In this document: one piece after another, positions 27,083 through 35,497 of the stretch | How positions within the stretch are numbered: the stretch's first letter is position 1 | How the letters are laid out: each line of letters starts with the position of its first letter | Assembly: GCA_964498525.1 (NCBI GenBank) | Contig: CAZCGU010000008.1 | Location: 108,779-172,778, forward strand | Direction: 5' to 3' | DNA length: 64,000 bases | Source: DTU098 sp964498525 | Lineage (GTDB): Bacteria > Bacillota > Desulfotomaculia > Desulfotomaculales > Pelotomaculaceae | Notes under the pieces: model-generated | Database searches by the model: none | What the model saw: the letters and a program-made list of their open reading frames with translations, nothing else | Told to the model about the DNA's origin: nothing | Program-made: the position numbers and the translations under genes

Positions 27083-27253
27083 ATGTTCCGTAAGTGCAGA
27101 CAGGCAGGCGCCGGATACAGTTTTAATTCCTGACAAGGAAATTCGCTGTGCTGGAAAATGAAGCATAATTCTTCTTTTCACAAAAATAGCCGCAAAAAAA
27201 GTATCCAGCCTGGGAAGGCGGATTTTCTTTATGATTATTATAAGGCCTTCTTG
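27083..27253. other. Intergenic stretch without a gene
   Basis: Between the terminator and the next promoter no open frame, RNA motif or repeat is recognised. Confidence 0.4.
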
Positions 27254-27283
27254 TTTACAATCGATTCGTCCCGGTGTTATAAT
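27254..27283 (+). promoter_or_regulatory. Sigma-A-type promoter for the PHP phosphatase gene
   Basis: TTTACA (27254-27259) and TATAAT (27278-27283) are spaced 18 bp. The leader to the next start is about 150 nt. Confidence 0.65.
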
Positions 27284-27439
27284 TGGCTTTATGGTTCAGT
27301 TGTTATAAAAATCACGGGATTGCCAGGGGTTTCTTAATTTACCCGGCCTTAATCTTTGGAATTGTTTTAAACTGCGATATGAACTGCCTGTCGACGGGGT
27401 CTGAAAGGCAGGCCCAGTAACAGAATTGAGGTGCACATC

Positions 27440-28189
27440 ATGATCGACATTCACAGCCATATCCTGCCTGGTCTGGACGATGGGGCAGCTAATATGGAAG
27501 AGGCCATCGCCATGGCCCGTATCGCTGTCACGGCGGGGATCAAGCAAATGGTGGCTACCCCCCACGTGAAGTCAAGGACGTACCCCAGCAGGGAGTTGAT
27601 TCTGGAGGTACTGGTAAACCTGCGCCGGAAGCTGGAAAAAAACAGTATTCCCCTGGTCGTAATGCCTGGCGGGGAGTACGGCATTGAACCCGGACTGCCC
27701 CAGCGGATGGCTTCAGGCGAAGTCCTGACCATTAACGACACGGGACGGTACCTTCTAGTTGAGTTTCCTGCGGCGTCCGTTCCCGATTTTACCACCACTG
27801 TTTTAAATGAGCTTCTGGCGCAGGATGTAACACCTGTCATAGCTCACCCGGAGCGGAACTATGTTTTTATGGGGGATTATTCCCGTCTTTATGACCTTGT
27901 TGCCAGGGGTTCCCTGGTCCAGCTTACAGCCGGCAGCCTTACTGGTTACTACTGCACAGAGGTTGCTGACGCAGCCCGGACTTTTTTGGAGGAAGGCTGG
28001 GTCCACTTCATTGCTTCCGATGCGCACAACAGAAGCGGCCAACTGCTTCAATTCGAAATTGCAACAAAGGAAGTGTTGCGGTTGTATGGTGACGGGTTAA
28101 GACGCTGTCTGTTAAAAAGTAATCCCCAACGGGCCATACGGGGTGAATCCATTGGGGACAGCCCCCTTCTAGAGGTTTCGGGAAGCTGA
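27440..28189 (+). CDS. CpsB/CapC-type PHP-family protein-tyrosine phosphatase
   Basis: A 249-residue metal-dependent phosphatase of the PHP fold. Metal-binding motifs are DIHSHILPGLDDGA at the N terminus, ATPHV, the glutamate in GGEYGI, AHPERN and SDAHN near the C terminus. CpsB enzymes dephosphorylate BY-kinases that control polysaccharide export; no kinase or export genes are in the window, so the substrate is uncertain. ATG 27440 has GAGGTG 6 nt upstream; GTG 27431 overlaps that site. Confidence 0.88.
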   Translation: MIDIHSHILPGLDDGAANMEEAIAMARIAVTAGIKQMVATPHVKSRTYPSRELILEVLVNLRRKLEKNSIPLVVMPGGEYGIEPGLPQRMASGEVLTINDTGRYLLVEFPAASVPDFTTTVLNELLAQDVTPVIAHPERNYVFMGDYSRLYDLVARGSLVQLTAGSLTGYYCTEVADAARTFLEEGWVHFIASDAHNRSGQLLQFEIATKEVLRLYGDGLRRCLLKSNPQRAIRGESIGDSPLLEVSGS

Positions 28190-28210
28190 TGGGGCCGGGA
28201 AAAAAGTAAT

Positions 28211-28248
28211 AAAAAAGCGGGATCGCCGCCGGGGCGTCCCGCTTTTTT
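28211..28248. terminator. Bidirectional terminator between convergent genes
   Basis: Perfect 12-bp arms AAAAAAGCGGGA (28211-28222) and TCCCGCTTTTTT (28237-28248) with a 14-nt GC-rich loop. A-tract and T-tract allow use on both strands, serving the phosphatase gene (+) and the antiporter operon (-). Confidence 0.85.
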
Positions 28249-28332
28249 GATGTGTACCCGGGCATTGGCGCAGTTTAACCCGATTACGAACAGGTACTGG
28301 GCGGATACTGTACAGGTTCTGGACAGCTCAAG

Positions 28333-29544
28333 TCAGGTTGTGGTTCCAATCCTGGGAGTTTTCAGGTGAAACTTCCCGGGTATACTGTGGAAGAACTTGG
28401 TGTGTTTGGCCAGTACAGGACTAACAAAGGCCAGGGCAAGTACGTAAAGCGCCGCAAAGGCCGGGAGTCGCGGATTCAGACCGGCGGCCGCGGCAAGGCC
28501 GGCAATGATAATGGAAAACTCCCCCCGGGCCATAATGGTGAAGGCAACATTAGTTGCCTTTCTTTTTTTATATCCCGCCAGCCAGGAGGCAATATACCCA
28601 TTGATAATGTTGCCGGTAACAGTAATCAGAACGGCAATGCCGGATATGGCCGCTACATCGGGAAAAGTCCTGTAATCTATGGCCATGCCGAAGGAAAAGA
28701 AAAACACTGCCCCGAACAGGTCCCGCATAGGTGTGATTGAAATAAGGATCCTGTGGTTGTGGGCTGTTTCCGCCAGGATCAGCCCCAGCAGCAGGGCGCC
28801 AATGGCCTCGGTGATATGCAGTCTATCCGCTAAAACCCCCATCATAAGGACCAATGTAAAGATGATAACGGAAAATGCCTCATTGCTCTTAAGCCTGAAG
28901 AGTTTGCCGAGGAAGCCGCTCAGCCGCCTCCCGAAGACAAGCACGGAGATGATAAAAGCGAAAATAACCAGGATGTTAATCAACACCCGGCTGATGTTGA
29001 AGTCGCCCGGTACAAGCATTCCCGAAAGGATCGACAGATACGCGGCAACGAATACGTCTTCAAAGACCATGATTCCCAGGATAAGTTCCGTTTCAGGGTT
29101 CGCGGCCCTTTTTAAATCCATTAGCAGTTTAGTGATAATGGCGCTGCTGGAAACTCCTGTGATACCCGCAACAACCATCGCTTCCGTCCAGGAATCAAAG
29201 AAAAGCCAGCCAATCCCGAGGCCTCTCAGGATATTCAGGAGGACGTAGACGGTGCCGCCCTTTAATATACTTTTTCCCGCCTCGGCCAGTTTGCCGGCCG
29301 AAAATTCCAGGCCCAGATAAAACAGCAGCAGTAATACGCCCAGCCGTGAAAGGAGTTCCATGGACTCGGTGGATGTAATGAGTTCCAGGGACACTGTTCC
29401 AATAAGGGGGGCATGGGGCCCAAAAAGCATCCCTGCCAGGATTAGGAGCGGGATTGAGGAAAAATTAAGCCGCGCAGCCAGCAGGGAGGCCACCGCGATA
29501 AAGACAAAAGCCAGACCGACATTAAAAATAACGTCCGGCGCCAT
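28333..29544 (-). CDS. Monovalent cation:proton antiporter, CPA2 family (KhtU-like)
   Basis: A 403-residue membrane protein with about 12 hydrophobic segments covering the Na+/H+ exchanger domain. Motifs such as GLEFSAGKLAEAGK and AGITGVSSSAIITKLLMDL are typical of the CPA2/Kef group. There is no attached RCK domain; the regulatory TrkA-C domain is on the preceding gene, as in Bacillus khtT-khtU, which exports K+ or NH4+ in exchange for protons. It starts 1 nt after the upstream stop codon, so translation is coupled. Confidence 0.88.
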   Translation of the reverse strand: MAPDVIFNVGLAFVFIAVASLLAARLNFSSIPLLILAGMLFGPHAPLIGTVSLELITSTESMELLSRLGVLLLLFYLGLEFSAGKLAEAGKSILKGGTVYVLLNILRGLGIGWLFFDSWTEAMVVAGITGVSSSAIITKLLMDLKRAANPETELILGIMVFEDVFVAAYLSILSGMLVPGDFNISRVLINILVIFAFIISVLVFGRRLSGFLGKLFRLKSNEAFSVIIFTLVLMMGVLADRLHITEAIGALLLGLILAETAHNHRILISITPMRDLFGAVFFFSFGMAIDYRTFPDVAAISGIAVLITVTGNIINGYIASWLAGYKKRKATNVAFTIMARGEFSIIIAGLAAAAGLNPRLPAFAALYVLALAFVSPVLAKHTKFFHSIPGKFHLKTPRIGTTT

Positions 29545-29545
29545 A

Positions 29546-30052
29546 CTAGGAGTTGACCTCGAACATTTCTTCCATTTGTATTATTTTATCGTTTCTGCCC
29601 GCTGCAATTACCGTGTGTCCGGGCTCAAACATGTAGCCCGGCCCCGGGTTAATCGACAGGATTTCTTTTCCGCCTTTACCCTTGTCAGCCATAACTGCAA
29701 TAATAATAACCCCGTGGTTTTTTCTTAATCCCAGTTCCCCTATGGTTTTCCCCGAGATTTCTGAACCTGCCCGCACCTTTAACCATTCTATACGCAGTTC
29801 AGCAATGGCGGCGTCCAGCTTTTCCAGCTTTTTAGGCTGGTAAAAGGCCCCTCCGATAATGGATCCCAGCTGGCGGGATTCCTGATCGGACAGGGTTATG
29901 GAAGCAAGGGGTTCATCTTCATCACCGTTAAAGTAAAAAATCTCCCTTGTGCCGTCATCGTGAATAATTACAACAATTTGTTCGCCGTCATCAAGCCATA
30001 ACTGGTACTTTTTCCCCAGGCCGGGCAATTCAGCCTCGCGGATAGTGGACAA
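29546..30052 (-). CDS. TrkA-C domain regulator of the antiporter (KhtT-like)
   Basis: A 168-residue soluble protein. The N-terminal half (REAELPGLGKKYQLWLDDGE) and the C-terminal TrkA-C/RCK_C domain (GSEISGKTIGELGLRK to the end) match the KhtT type, which gates the neighbouring antiporter, binding a nucleotide ligand in studied members. Start TTG 30052 is preceded by GGGGGG at 8 nt. A TATAAT on the minus strand (30084-30089) about 32 nt upstream may be the operon's -10, though no clear -35 is seen. Confidence 0.87.
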   Translation of the reverse strand: MSTIREAELPGLGKKYQLWLDDGEQIVVIIHDDGTREIFYFNGDEDEPLASITLSDQESRQLGSIIGGAFYQPKKLEKLDAAIAELRIEWLKVRAGSEISGKTIGELGLRKNHGVIIIAVMADKGKGGKEILSINPGPGYMFEPGHTVIAAGRNDKIIQMEEMFEVNS

Positions 30053-30166
30053 TGGGATAACCCCCCAATATTGAATTTGTTTTATTATAACACGCTGACT
30101 TTATCTTTCGAAGAAGGGATAACACAGTGCAGGCGGGAAAAATTTCACCGCCTCCCATATATGTTC

Positions 30167-30194
30167 ACCCTTACAAGGCAGAGGGCATAAAATA
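30167..30194 (+). promoter_or_regulatory. Sigma-K-like promoter of the LysM protein gene
   Basis: CATAAAATA at 30186-30194 is a full match to the CATANNNTA -10 shared by sigma-E and sigma-K, preceded by GG. AC at 30167-30168 lies 17 bp upstream, the sigma-K arrangement; no sigma-E -35 is seen. Inference from Bacillus consensus. Confidence 0.5.
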
Positions 30195-30237
30195 AAAAAA
30201 ATGTGCCTGTTCAGGAATTACCGAAAGGAGGAGAAGA

Positions 30238-31703
30238 ATGGCTACCTATACAGTACAGACAGGGGATACCTTGTTCGTCATAGCAAGCAGATTCGGCACA
30301 ACGGTTGAAGCGCTGGTGGAGGTAAATAATATCGGGAACCCGGATATGATCCGGGTGGGGCAGGTGCTTACCATCCCTGAAACCGGAAACACCGGAGGGA
30401 CAGTTGGACCGGGCGGGACGGTTGGCGGAGTTGGCCAGACCAGGCGGGTCGGAGGGCTGTTATACCGCATTTTTACAGACAAAACCTCTTACCGGCGGGG
30501 CGAGCCGGTCCGCATAACCTTTTCTAAAACAAATGTCAGCGACCGGACCATCACCCTCCGTTACCGGACTGCCCAGCGGTTCGAGCTGGTGATAAGGCGC
30601 ATGCCGGGTTTGAGGGAAGTCTGGCGCTGGTCTGCCGGCCGGTTCTTTGCCCGGACTGCCGGAACTGTTACTCTAAGACCGGGGGAGAGCCAGGTGTTTC
30701 AGGAAACCTGGAACCAAAGAAATAACCAGGGCGCGCAGGAAGCCCCGGGCAGCTTCGTAATTGAAGGGACTAACCTGGCCCAGGGCTTTGAGGGGGAATC
30801 CGTGGCCACAAGTATTAATATCGAAACAGTTGGGCCTACGCCGACGCCCAGACCAACACCAAGGCCGACGCCCAGACCGACACCCCGGCCGACACCCCGG
30901 CCGACGCCCCGGCCGACACCCCGGCCGACACCCAGACCAACGCCCGGACCGACACCCAGACCGACACCCAGACCGACACCCAGACCGACACCCAGACCGA
31001 CNNNNNNNNNNNNNNNNNNNNNNNNNNNNNNNNNNNNNNNNNNNNNNNNNNNNNNNNNNNNNNNNNNNNNNNNNNNNNNNNNNNNNNNNNNNNNNNNNNN
31101 NCCAGACCGACACCCAGACCGACACCCAGACCGACACCCAGACCGACACCCAGACCGACACCCAGACCAACGCCCAGACCGACACCGAGGCCTACACCTG
31201 GACCGGTACCAACGCCCTGCCCGCCCGGAAATATTCTAGATAACCCGGGTTTCGAAAGATGGCCCAACCCATCGGCGCCGCCTACGGGCTGGACGGGAAG
31301 CAACCTTGCCCGCAGTTCCCTGTCTGAAACCGGCGCCTACGCTGTGGAGATGGGTTTCAGACCCGGTTCCAGGTCCTTGTTGTCCCAAAGTGTTAATGTT
31401 GAACCGGGCAGGATTTATGAGTTAAGTTGGCGGGCGAGGGAGCGGGTCAGTCCGGGCGTTGCCAGGTTTATACTTTTCGTTGAGATTATTTACTATGACA
31501 GGAACGGCAATTTCGTCGGCAGAACCGAGCCCCGGTACTCCCAGGATAATATACCCAACAATAGCTACCAGCGGTACAGCCTGTCCACTGGGCAAGTTCC
31601 CACGGGCGCCAGGCTGGCCGATGTCCGTTTCACCCTTGAGCCGGCTGCTGCCAACACCAGTTCTGTGCTGATTGATAATGCGGATCTGCGCTGCCGTTTT
31701 TAA
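30238..31703 (+). CDS. LysM / BsuPI-like / (PTPR)n / carbohydrate-binding-like surface protein, interrupted by an assembly gap
   Basis: Residues 2-46 form a LysM domain (YTVQTGDTLFVIASRFGTTVEAL) that binds peptidoglycan-like glycans. Residues about 78-190 resemble the BsuPI (intracellular proteinase inhibitor) domain. A long PTPR repeat follows and enters a 100-N gap. After the gap the PTPR frame is shifted by the arbitrary N length; it then runs on without a stop through NILDNPGFERWPNPSAPP into a beta-rich domain like those of carbohydrate-binding modules, ending at 31703. I treat it as one gene. There is no signal peptide, and AAAGGAGGAG precedes ATG 30238. With the sigma-K-like promoter this suggests a mother-cell spore coat or outer-layer protein. 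Confidence 0.8.
30838..31199. repeat. 12-bp tandem repeat encoding Pro-Thr-Pro-Arg
   Basis: Units of CCGACACCCAGA and close variants encode PTPR. About 13 units precede and about 7 follow the N gap. Variants (ACGCCCCGG, ACACCGAGG) change wobble positions but keep the amino acids, so the protein repeat is under selection. Confidence 0.9.
31002..31101. other. Assembly gap (100 N) inside the PTPR repeat
   Basis: A run of exactly 100 N, the conventional placeholder. The base phase of the 12-bp repeat on either side requires a true length of 2+12k nt, and the reading frames on both sides independently require a length of 2 modulo 3, which agrees. Confidence 0.9.
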
Positions 31704-31780
31704 AATTTCTCCTGGTGCCGGAAATAGTTTTGTATTTGAAGGGAATGCGCAGAATAACGCCATTTGCGGATTGGCAAGGG

Positions 31781-31808
31781 AAGGGAGGCAGTATAACCTG
31801 CCTCCCTT
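31781..31808 (+). terminator. Hairpin downstream of the LysM gene
   Basis: Perfect 11-bp stem AAGGGAGGCAG / CTGCCTCCCTT with a 6-nt loop. No T run follows directly (a T7 occurs 14 nt later), so it may stabilise the transcript end instead of terminating. Confidence 0.5.
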
Positions 31809-31835
31809 CGCCGTATGGAGGGTTTTTTTGATTGC

Positions 31836-31859
31836 AAAAGGGGTTCGGGGTTGAACCCC
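31836..31859 (-). terminator. Terminator for fmdB on the minus strand
   Basis: GGGGTTC / GAACCCC, 7-bp stem with a 6-nt loop; on the minus strand it is followed by TTTTG. It lies about 65 nt after the fmdB stop. Confidence 0.55.
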
Positions 31860-31923
31860 CGGCGCCACCCCGGACAGGAACCAGCGGTGTTTTCCCCCCG
31901 GTAATAAGCAGGGGCCGGCTATT

Positions 31924-32145
31924 TTAATGACCGCAACTTCCGCAGTTGGAAGAACTGCAGGTCCCGCAACTGGAACCGGCGCCTTTGCCTCCACCCGTGC
32001 CGCAGGCCTTAAAACTTGACATTACCCGCACAGGAGTTTGCCTGCCACACTGGGGACATTTCAGATTTGCCCCACTTTCCCCAACGGGGCAAAGTTTTTC
32101 AAAGCGGTTGCCGCATCCGTCGCACCGGAATTCGTAAATGGGCAC
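31924..32145 (-). CDS. FmdB-family zinc-ribbon protein
   Basis: A 73-residue protein starting PIYEFRCDGCGNRFEK, with two CxxC knuckles (CDGC and CPQC) that should bind one zinc, then VMSSFKACGTGGGKGAG and a Cys-rich tail (CGTC, CGSC). The FmdB/CxxC family is small and of unknown role. GTG 32145 gives the conserved start, with AAGGAAGGAG 11 nt upstream; GTG 32157 abuts that site. It is a single gene in opposite direction to its neighbours. Confidence 0.85.
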   Translation of the reverse strand: MPIYEFRCDGCGNRFEKLCPVGESGANLKCPQCGRQTPVRVMSSFKACGTGGGKGAGSSCGTCSSSNCGSCGH

Positions 32146-32322
32146 TGGAAGATGCACTCCTTCCTTTTATTCTGTTATTCTATTGTATTGTAATAGATAT
32201 TCTTAAGATTAATCCCCGTAAACCTTCATGTCAAGGCCGGGGGCTTTAATTGTAAAAAAAAAGGGTTTTACGGAAACTGGGGAGAAATAATTTCAGTTTA
32301 AACAGTGATTTGGAGGGGGATT

Positions 32323-33882
32323 ATGCGAATTCAATTCTTAGGGGCTGCCGGCACAGTTACAGGTTCATGTTTTCTACTGGATACCTCTCAATCAAGGATA
32401 ATGATAGATTGCGGAATGTTTCAAGGTAATAAAGAAATCAGGGAACGAAATTATAACAACTTTTTAATTCCGCCCCACAGTATTCAATGTGTTTTGCTCA
32501 CCCATGCCCACATCGATCACAGCGGCCTGATTCCAAAACTGGTGAAGCACGGTTTTAAAGGAAAAATATACGCTACCCCTGCAACAATTGAACTTTGTGA
32601 GGTCTTGCTGCCCGATAGCGGGTACATTCAGGAGATGGAGGTTGAACGAAAGAACCGCAAAAACCGCAGGGCCGGGCGGGCGATGCTTGAACCTGTTTAT
32701 AATGTTGATGACGCTTATAAAAGCCTTCCCTTTTTCCGGCCTGCCGGGTATGATCAAATAATCCAGGTTGCCCCCGATGTGCGCGCACGTTTTGTGGACG
32801 CCGGACACATCCTTGGTTCAGCCATAATTGAGGTCTGGGTGCAGGAAGGCGATACGGAGACAAAACTCGTTTTTTCCGGCGATCTTGGAAATCATAACCG
32901 GCCCATCGTCAATGATCCCTCTACAATTGTCAAAGCAGACTATGTGATCATGGAATCTACCTATGGCAACCGTCTCCACCTTCAGTGCGAGAAAGAAATT
33001 GAATTATTACATGGGGTGATCTGGGAAACCTATAAAAAAGGGGGAAATTTAATTATCCCGGCTTTCGCGGTTGAACGGACCCAGGACCTGCTTTACCACC
33101 TTAATATGTTGAGGGAAGAGCGAAGGATGCCCCCCATGCAGGTCTATATTGACAGTCCTCTGGCTACGGCGGCAACCGGCGTTTTCCAAAGGCACCAGGA
33201 TTGCTATGACCGGGAAGCCCGGGAGTTGGTTCAAAGGGGCGGAAATCCTGTTATCCACCCCTCCCTGAAATTTACGCTTTCGGCGGAGGAGTCGAAATCG
33301 TTGAACAGGATCAGCGGGGCCATTATTATTTCTGCCAGCGGGATGTGCGAAGCCGGCCGGATCAGGCATCACCTCAAATATAACCTCTGGCGGCCGGAAA
33401 GCACAGTGTTGTTTATCGGCTACCAGGCGGAGGGTACCCTGGGGCGGCTGATTTTAGACGGCCAAAGGAGTGTGCGTATCTTTGGCGATGAAATAACCGT
33501 CAAGGCGGATATTCGCAACATTGAATGCTACTCGTCCCATGCCGACCAGGCGGGGCTGCTGCAGTGGCTTAAAAATTTTTCCTGTCCCCCGGGAGAAGTA
33601 TTTCTAGTTCACGGGGAACCAGACGCCACGGAACCCCTGGCCCGTTTAATCCGGCTGGAAACGGGTCTAAAAGTTTCAATTCCGGCCTGGCAGGAAGTTG
33701 TGGAGTTGAGCCCGGTTGCTTATGATGCGGAGGAGTCCGTCAGGCGGGCCTATTTGTCCCTGAACGGTAAAATTCGCAACCTGCTCTCCGGCGGGGTCAA
33801 CCCGTCCCACCGGGACGAACTTCTTAGCCGGTTGGCTGATCTGGAAGCCTTTGTTGAGGAAAAGGCGCTAAAAACTTCTTAG
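32323..33882 (+). CDS. Metallo-beta-lactamase/beta-CASP RNA-processing nuclease family protein
   Basis: A 519-residue protein of the RNase J/CPSF73-like beta-CASP group, single-protein subtype. The metal motif LTHAHIDHSGLIPKL is near residue 55-70, GHILGSA and the SGDLG aspartate follow, then the beta-CASP part with ESTYGNR and PAFAVERTQ, and the C-terminal RMMBL motif SSHADQAGLL. Likely an RNA nuclease, substrate unknown. ATG 32323 is preceded by GGAGGGGG. It is followed 23 nt later by pgeF. Confidence 0.9.
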   Translation: MRIQFLGAAGTVTGSCFLLDTSQSRIMIDCGMFQGNKEIRERNYNNFLIPPHSIQCVLLTHAHIDHSGLIPKLVKHGFKGKIYATPATIELCEVLLPDSGYIQEMEVERKNRKNRRAGRAMLEPVYNVDDAYKSLPFFRPAGYDQIIQVAPDVRARFVDAGHILGSAIIEVWVQEGDTETKLVFSGDLGNHNRPIVNDPSTIVKADYVIMESTYGNRLHLQCEKEIELLHGVIWETYKKGGNLIIPAFAVERTQDLLYHLNMLREERRMPPMQVYIDSPLATAATGVFQRHQDCYDREARELVQRGGNPVIHPSLKFTLSAEESKSLNRISGAIIISASGMCEAGRIRHHLKYNLWRPESTVLFIGYQAEGTLGRLILDGQRSVRIFGDEITVKADIRNIECYSSHADQAGLLQWLKNFSCPPGEVFLVHGEPDATEPLARLIRLETGLKVSIPAWQEVVELSPVAYDAEESVRRAYLSLNGKIRNLLSGGVNPSHRDELLSRLADLEAFVEEKALKTS

Positions 33883-33905
33883 AATCCAGGAGAAAGGTCT
33901 TGGTA

Positions 33906-34718
33906 ATGCAAATATTAGCTGAAAAATGCGGTTTGCAATTTTATATGTTTCCCCATTTTAAGGCATCGGGAAAGGTGATTCATGGGTTTACAACCCGCTC
34001 CAACGGTGTCAGCGAAACGCCTTTTAAATCTTTGAACACTGCCTTTCACGTCGGGGATAAGGAACAAAATGTCCGGGCTAACCGCAAACTGGCCTGCGAG
34101 GCCCTGGGAATCAATCCGGCGGATTTGGTTGCAGGCTCCCAGATTCACGGTGATCGGATCGAAATAGTCGGCCTCAAGGAAAGGGGGCGGGGCGCCCTCT
34201 CCGGCCAGAGTTCCCTGCCCGGTACGGATGCCCTTGTAACAGGAGTTGCCGGGGTACCCCTGTCCAGCTATTATGCCGATTGCGTACCGGTTTACCTTTT
34301 TGATCCCCAAAAAAAAGTTGTTGCCGTTGCCCATGCCGGGTGGAAGGGTACGGCCTTGAGAATAGCCGGGAAAACCTTGAAAAGGATGACAGATCACTTT
34401 GGCGTCGAACCCCGTAATTGCCTGGCCGGGATTGGTCCCTCCGTAGGCCCTTGCTGTTACGAGGTAGACAAAAGAGTTTTGGAACCCTTTAGGGAGAGTT
34501 TTCCTGAAATAGAGGATCTGGCTGTCTCGACCTCACCGGGCCGGTGGCGTTTGGATCTGTGGGCGGCAAACCGCCGTACCCTGCTGGATGCGGGTCTAAG
34601 GGCTGAAAATATTGTGATTTCCCGGATCTGCACTTCCTGTAACCGGAAGAAATTTTATTCCTACCGGGCGGAGGGAGGAAATACTGGCCGGATGGCTGCT
34701 CTAATTATGTTAAAATAA
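33906..34718 (+). CDS. pgeF: PgeF/YfiH-family purine nucleoside phosphorylase (multicopper-oxidase-like fold)
   Basis: A 270-residue protein of the YfiH (DUF152, laccase-domain) family; members show adenosine phosphorylase/deaminase activity and some edit peptidoglycan precursors in other bacteria. Metal-binding and active-site motifs are GSQIHGDRI, ADCVPVYLFD, VAHAGWKGTALR and GPSVGPCCYEVD. ATG 33906 is favoured over TTG 33900 since GGAGAAAGG is 9 nt upstream. In many Firmicutes this gene (ylmD) lies near sepF; here the two-component genes separate them. Confidence 0.92.
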   Translation: MQILAEKCGLQFYMFPHFKASGKVIHGFTTRSNGVSETPFKSLNTAFHVGDKEQNVRANRKLACEALGINPADLVAGSQIHGDRIEIVGLKERGRGALSGQSSLPGTDALVTGVAGVPLSSYYADCVPVYLFDPQKKVVAVAHAGWKGTALRIAGKTLKRMTDHFGVEPRNCLAGIGPSVGPCCYEVDKRVLEPFRESFPEIEDLAVSTSPGRWRLDLWAANRRTLLDAGLRAENIVISRICTSCNRKKFYSYRAEGGNTGRMAALIMLK

Positions 34719-34783
34719 ATTAATAGGGAAGATGAATAAACCGGATAATGGATTAGCCCGGGGCAGATGAAAGGTGATGGGGG

Positions 34784-35497
34784 ATGCCAAAAATACTGGT
34801 GGTGGACGATGAAAAAAATATCCTGGAACTGGTCCGCTTTAATTTGGAGCGGGAAGGATATCATGTCTTGACTTCTTTGGACGGCGCCCGGGGTTTAGAA
34901 CTGGCCCGCAGTGAGAATCCGGATTTGATTTTACTTGATGTGATGCTCCCTGAAATCAGCGGTCTGGAGGTTTGCCGGGAGTTGCACCTGGATCCCGCAA
35001 CAAAGAAGATACCCATTATTATGCTCAGCGCCAGGGCCGATGAACTGGACCGGGTCCTGGGGCTGGAAATGGGCGCTGATGACTATGTAACCAAGCCCTT
35101 CAGTCCCAGGGAACTGGTGGCCAGAATTAAAGCCAGGCTCAGGCGGTCGCGCAGGGGAGAAACCGGGGCAGGGGAAGCTTCGGAATCACGTCTGGATTAC
35201 GGGCGGATGGTCATTGACGAGGACCGGTTTGCAGTTTACGTAGACGGGGAAAAGCAGGAATTTACCCTCAAGGAATTTGACCTTTTCCGTTTTTTGGCCC
35301 GCCACCCCGGCAAGGTGTTCTCCCGGGATCAGCTGTTAGAGCAGGTTTGGGGCTATGATTACCCCGGGGACTCCCGGACAGTGGACGTCCATATCCGGCA
35401 TGTAAGGCATAAACTTGAAAAATTACCGAAAGGGGAACAGGCCATAGAAACTGTGCGGGGAGTAGGTTATCGCTTTAAGGAGGGCTGGCGTTGCTGA
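34784..35497 (+). CDS. phoP: OmpR/PhoB-family response regulator
   Basis: A 237-residue regulator with an N-terminal receiver domain (VVDDEKN, phospho-acceptor Asp in ILLDVMLPEISG near residue 52, Lys in YVTKPFSPREL) and a C-terminal winged helix with the recognition motif DSRTVDVHIRHVRHKLE. Pairing with a PhoR-like kinase suggests phosphate control, but the signal is not proven. It overlaps the kinase gene by 7 nt. Confidence 0.9.
   Translation: MPKILVVDDEKNILELVRFNLEREGYHVLTSLDGARGLELARSENPDLILLDVMLPEISGLEVCRELHLDPATKKIPIIMLSARADELDRVLGLEMGADDYVTKPFSPRELVARIKARLRRSRRGETGAGEASESRLDYGRMVIDEDRFAVYVDGEKQEFTLKEFDLFRFLARHPGKVFSRDQLLEQVWGYDYPGDSRTVDVHIRHVRHKLEKLPKGEQAIETVRGVGYRFKEGWRC

Noticed and set aside
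28366..29728. Plus-strand frames opposite the antiporter genes
   Set aside because: They are shadows of khtU/khtT-like genes with no ribosome sites or domains.
30673..31303. Frames through the PTPR repeat on both strands
   Set aside because: The 12-bp repeat leaves several frames open; only the PTPR frame has start signals and flanking domains.
31344..31703. Separate 119-residue gene
   Set aside because: It is the end of the LysM gene; the frame is open from the repeat through 31344 without interruption.
31838..31880. tRNA or tmRNA 3' end (GGGGTTC...GAACCCC...GCGCCACC)
   Set aside because: No acceptor partner, D-arm or anticodon arm fits; explained better as the fmdB terminator.
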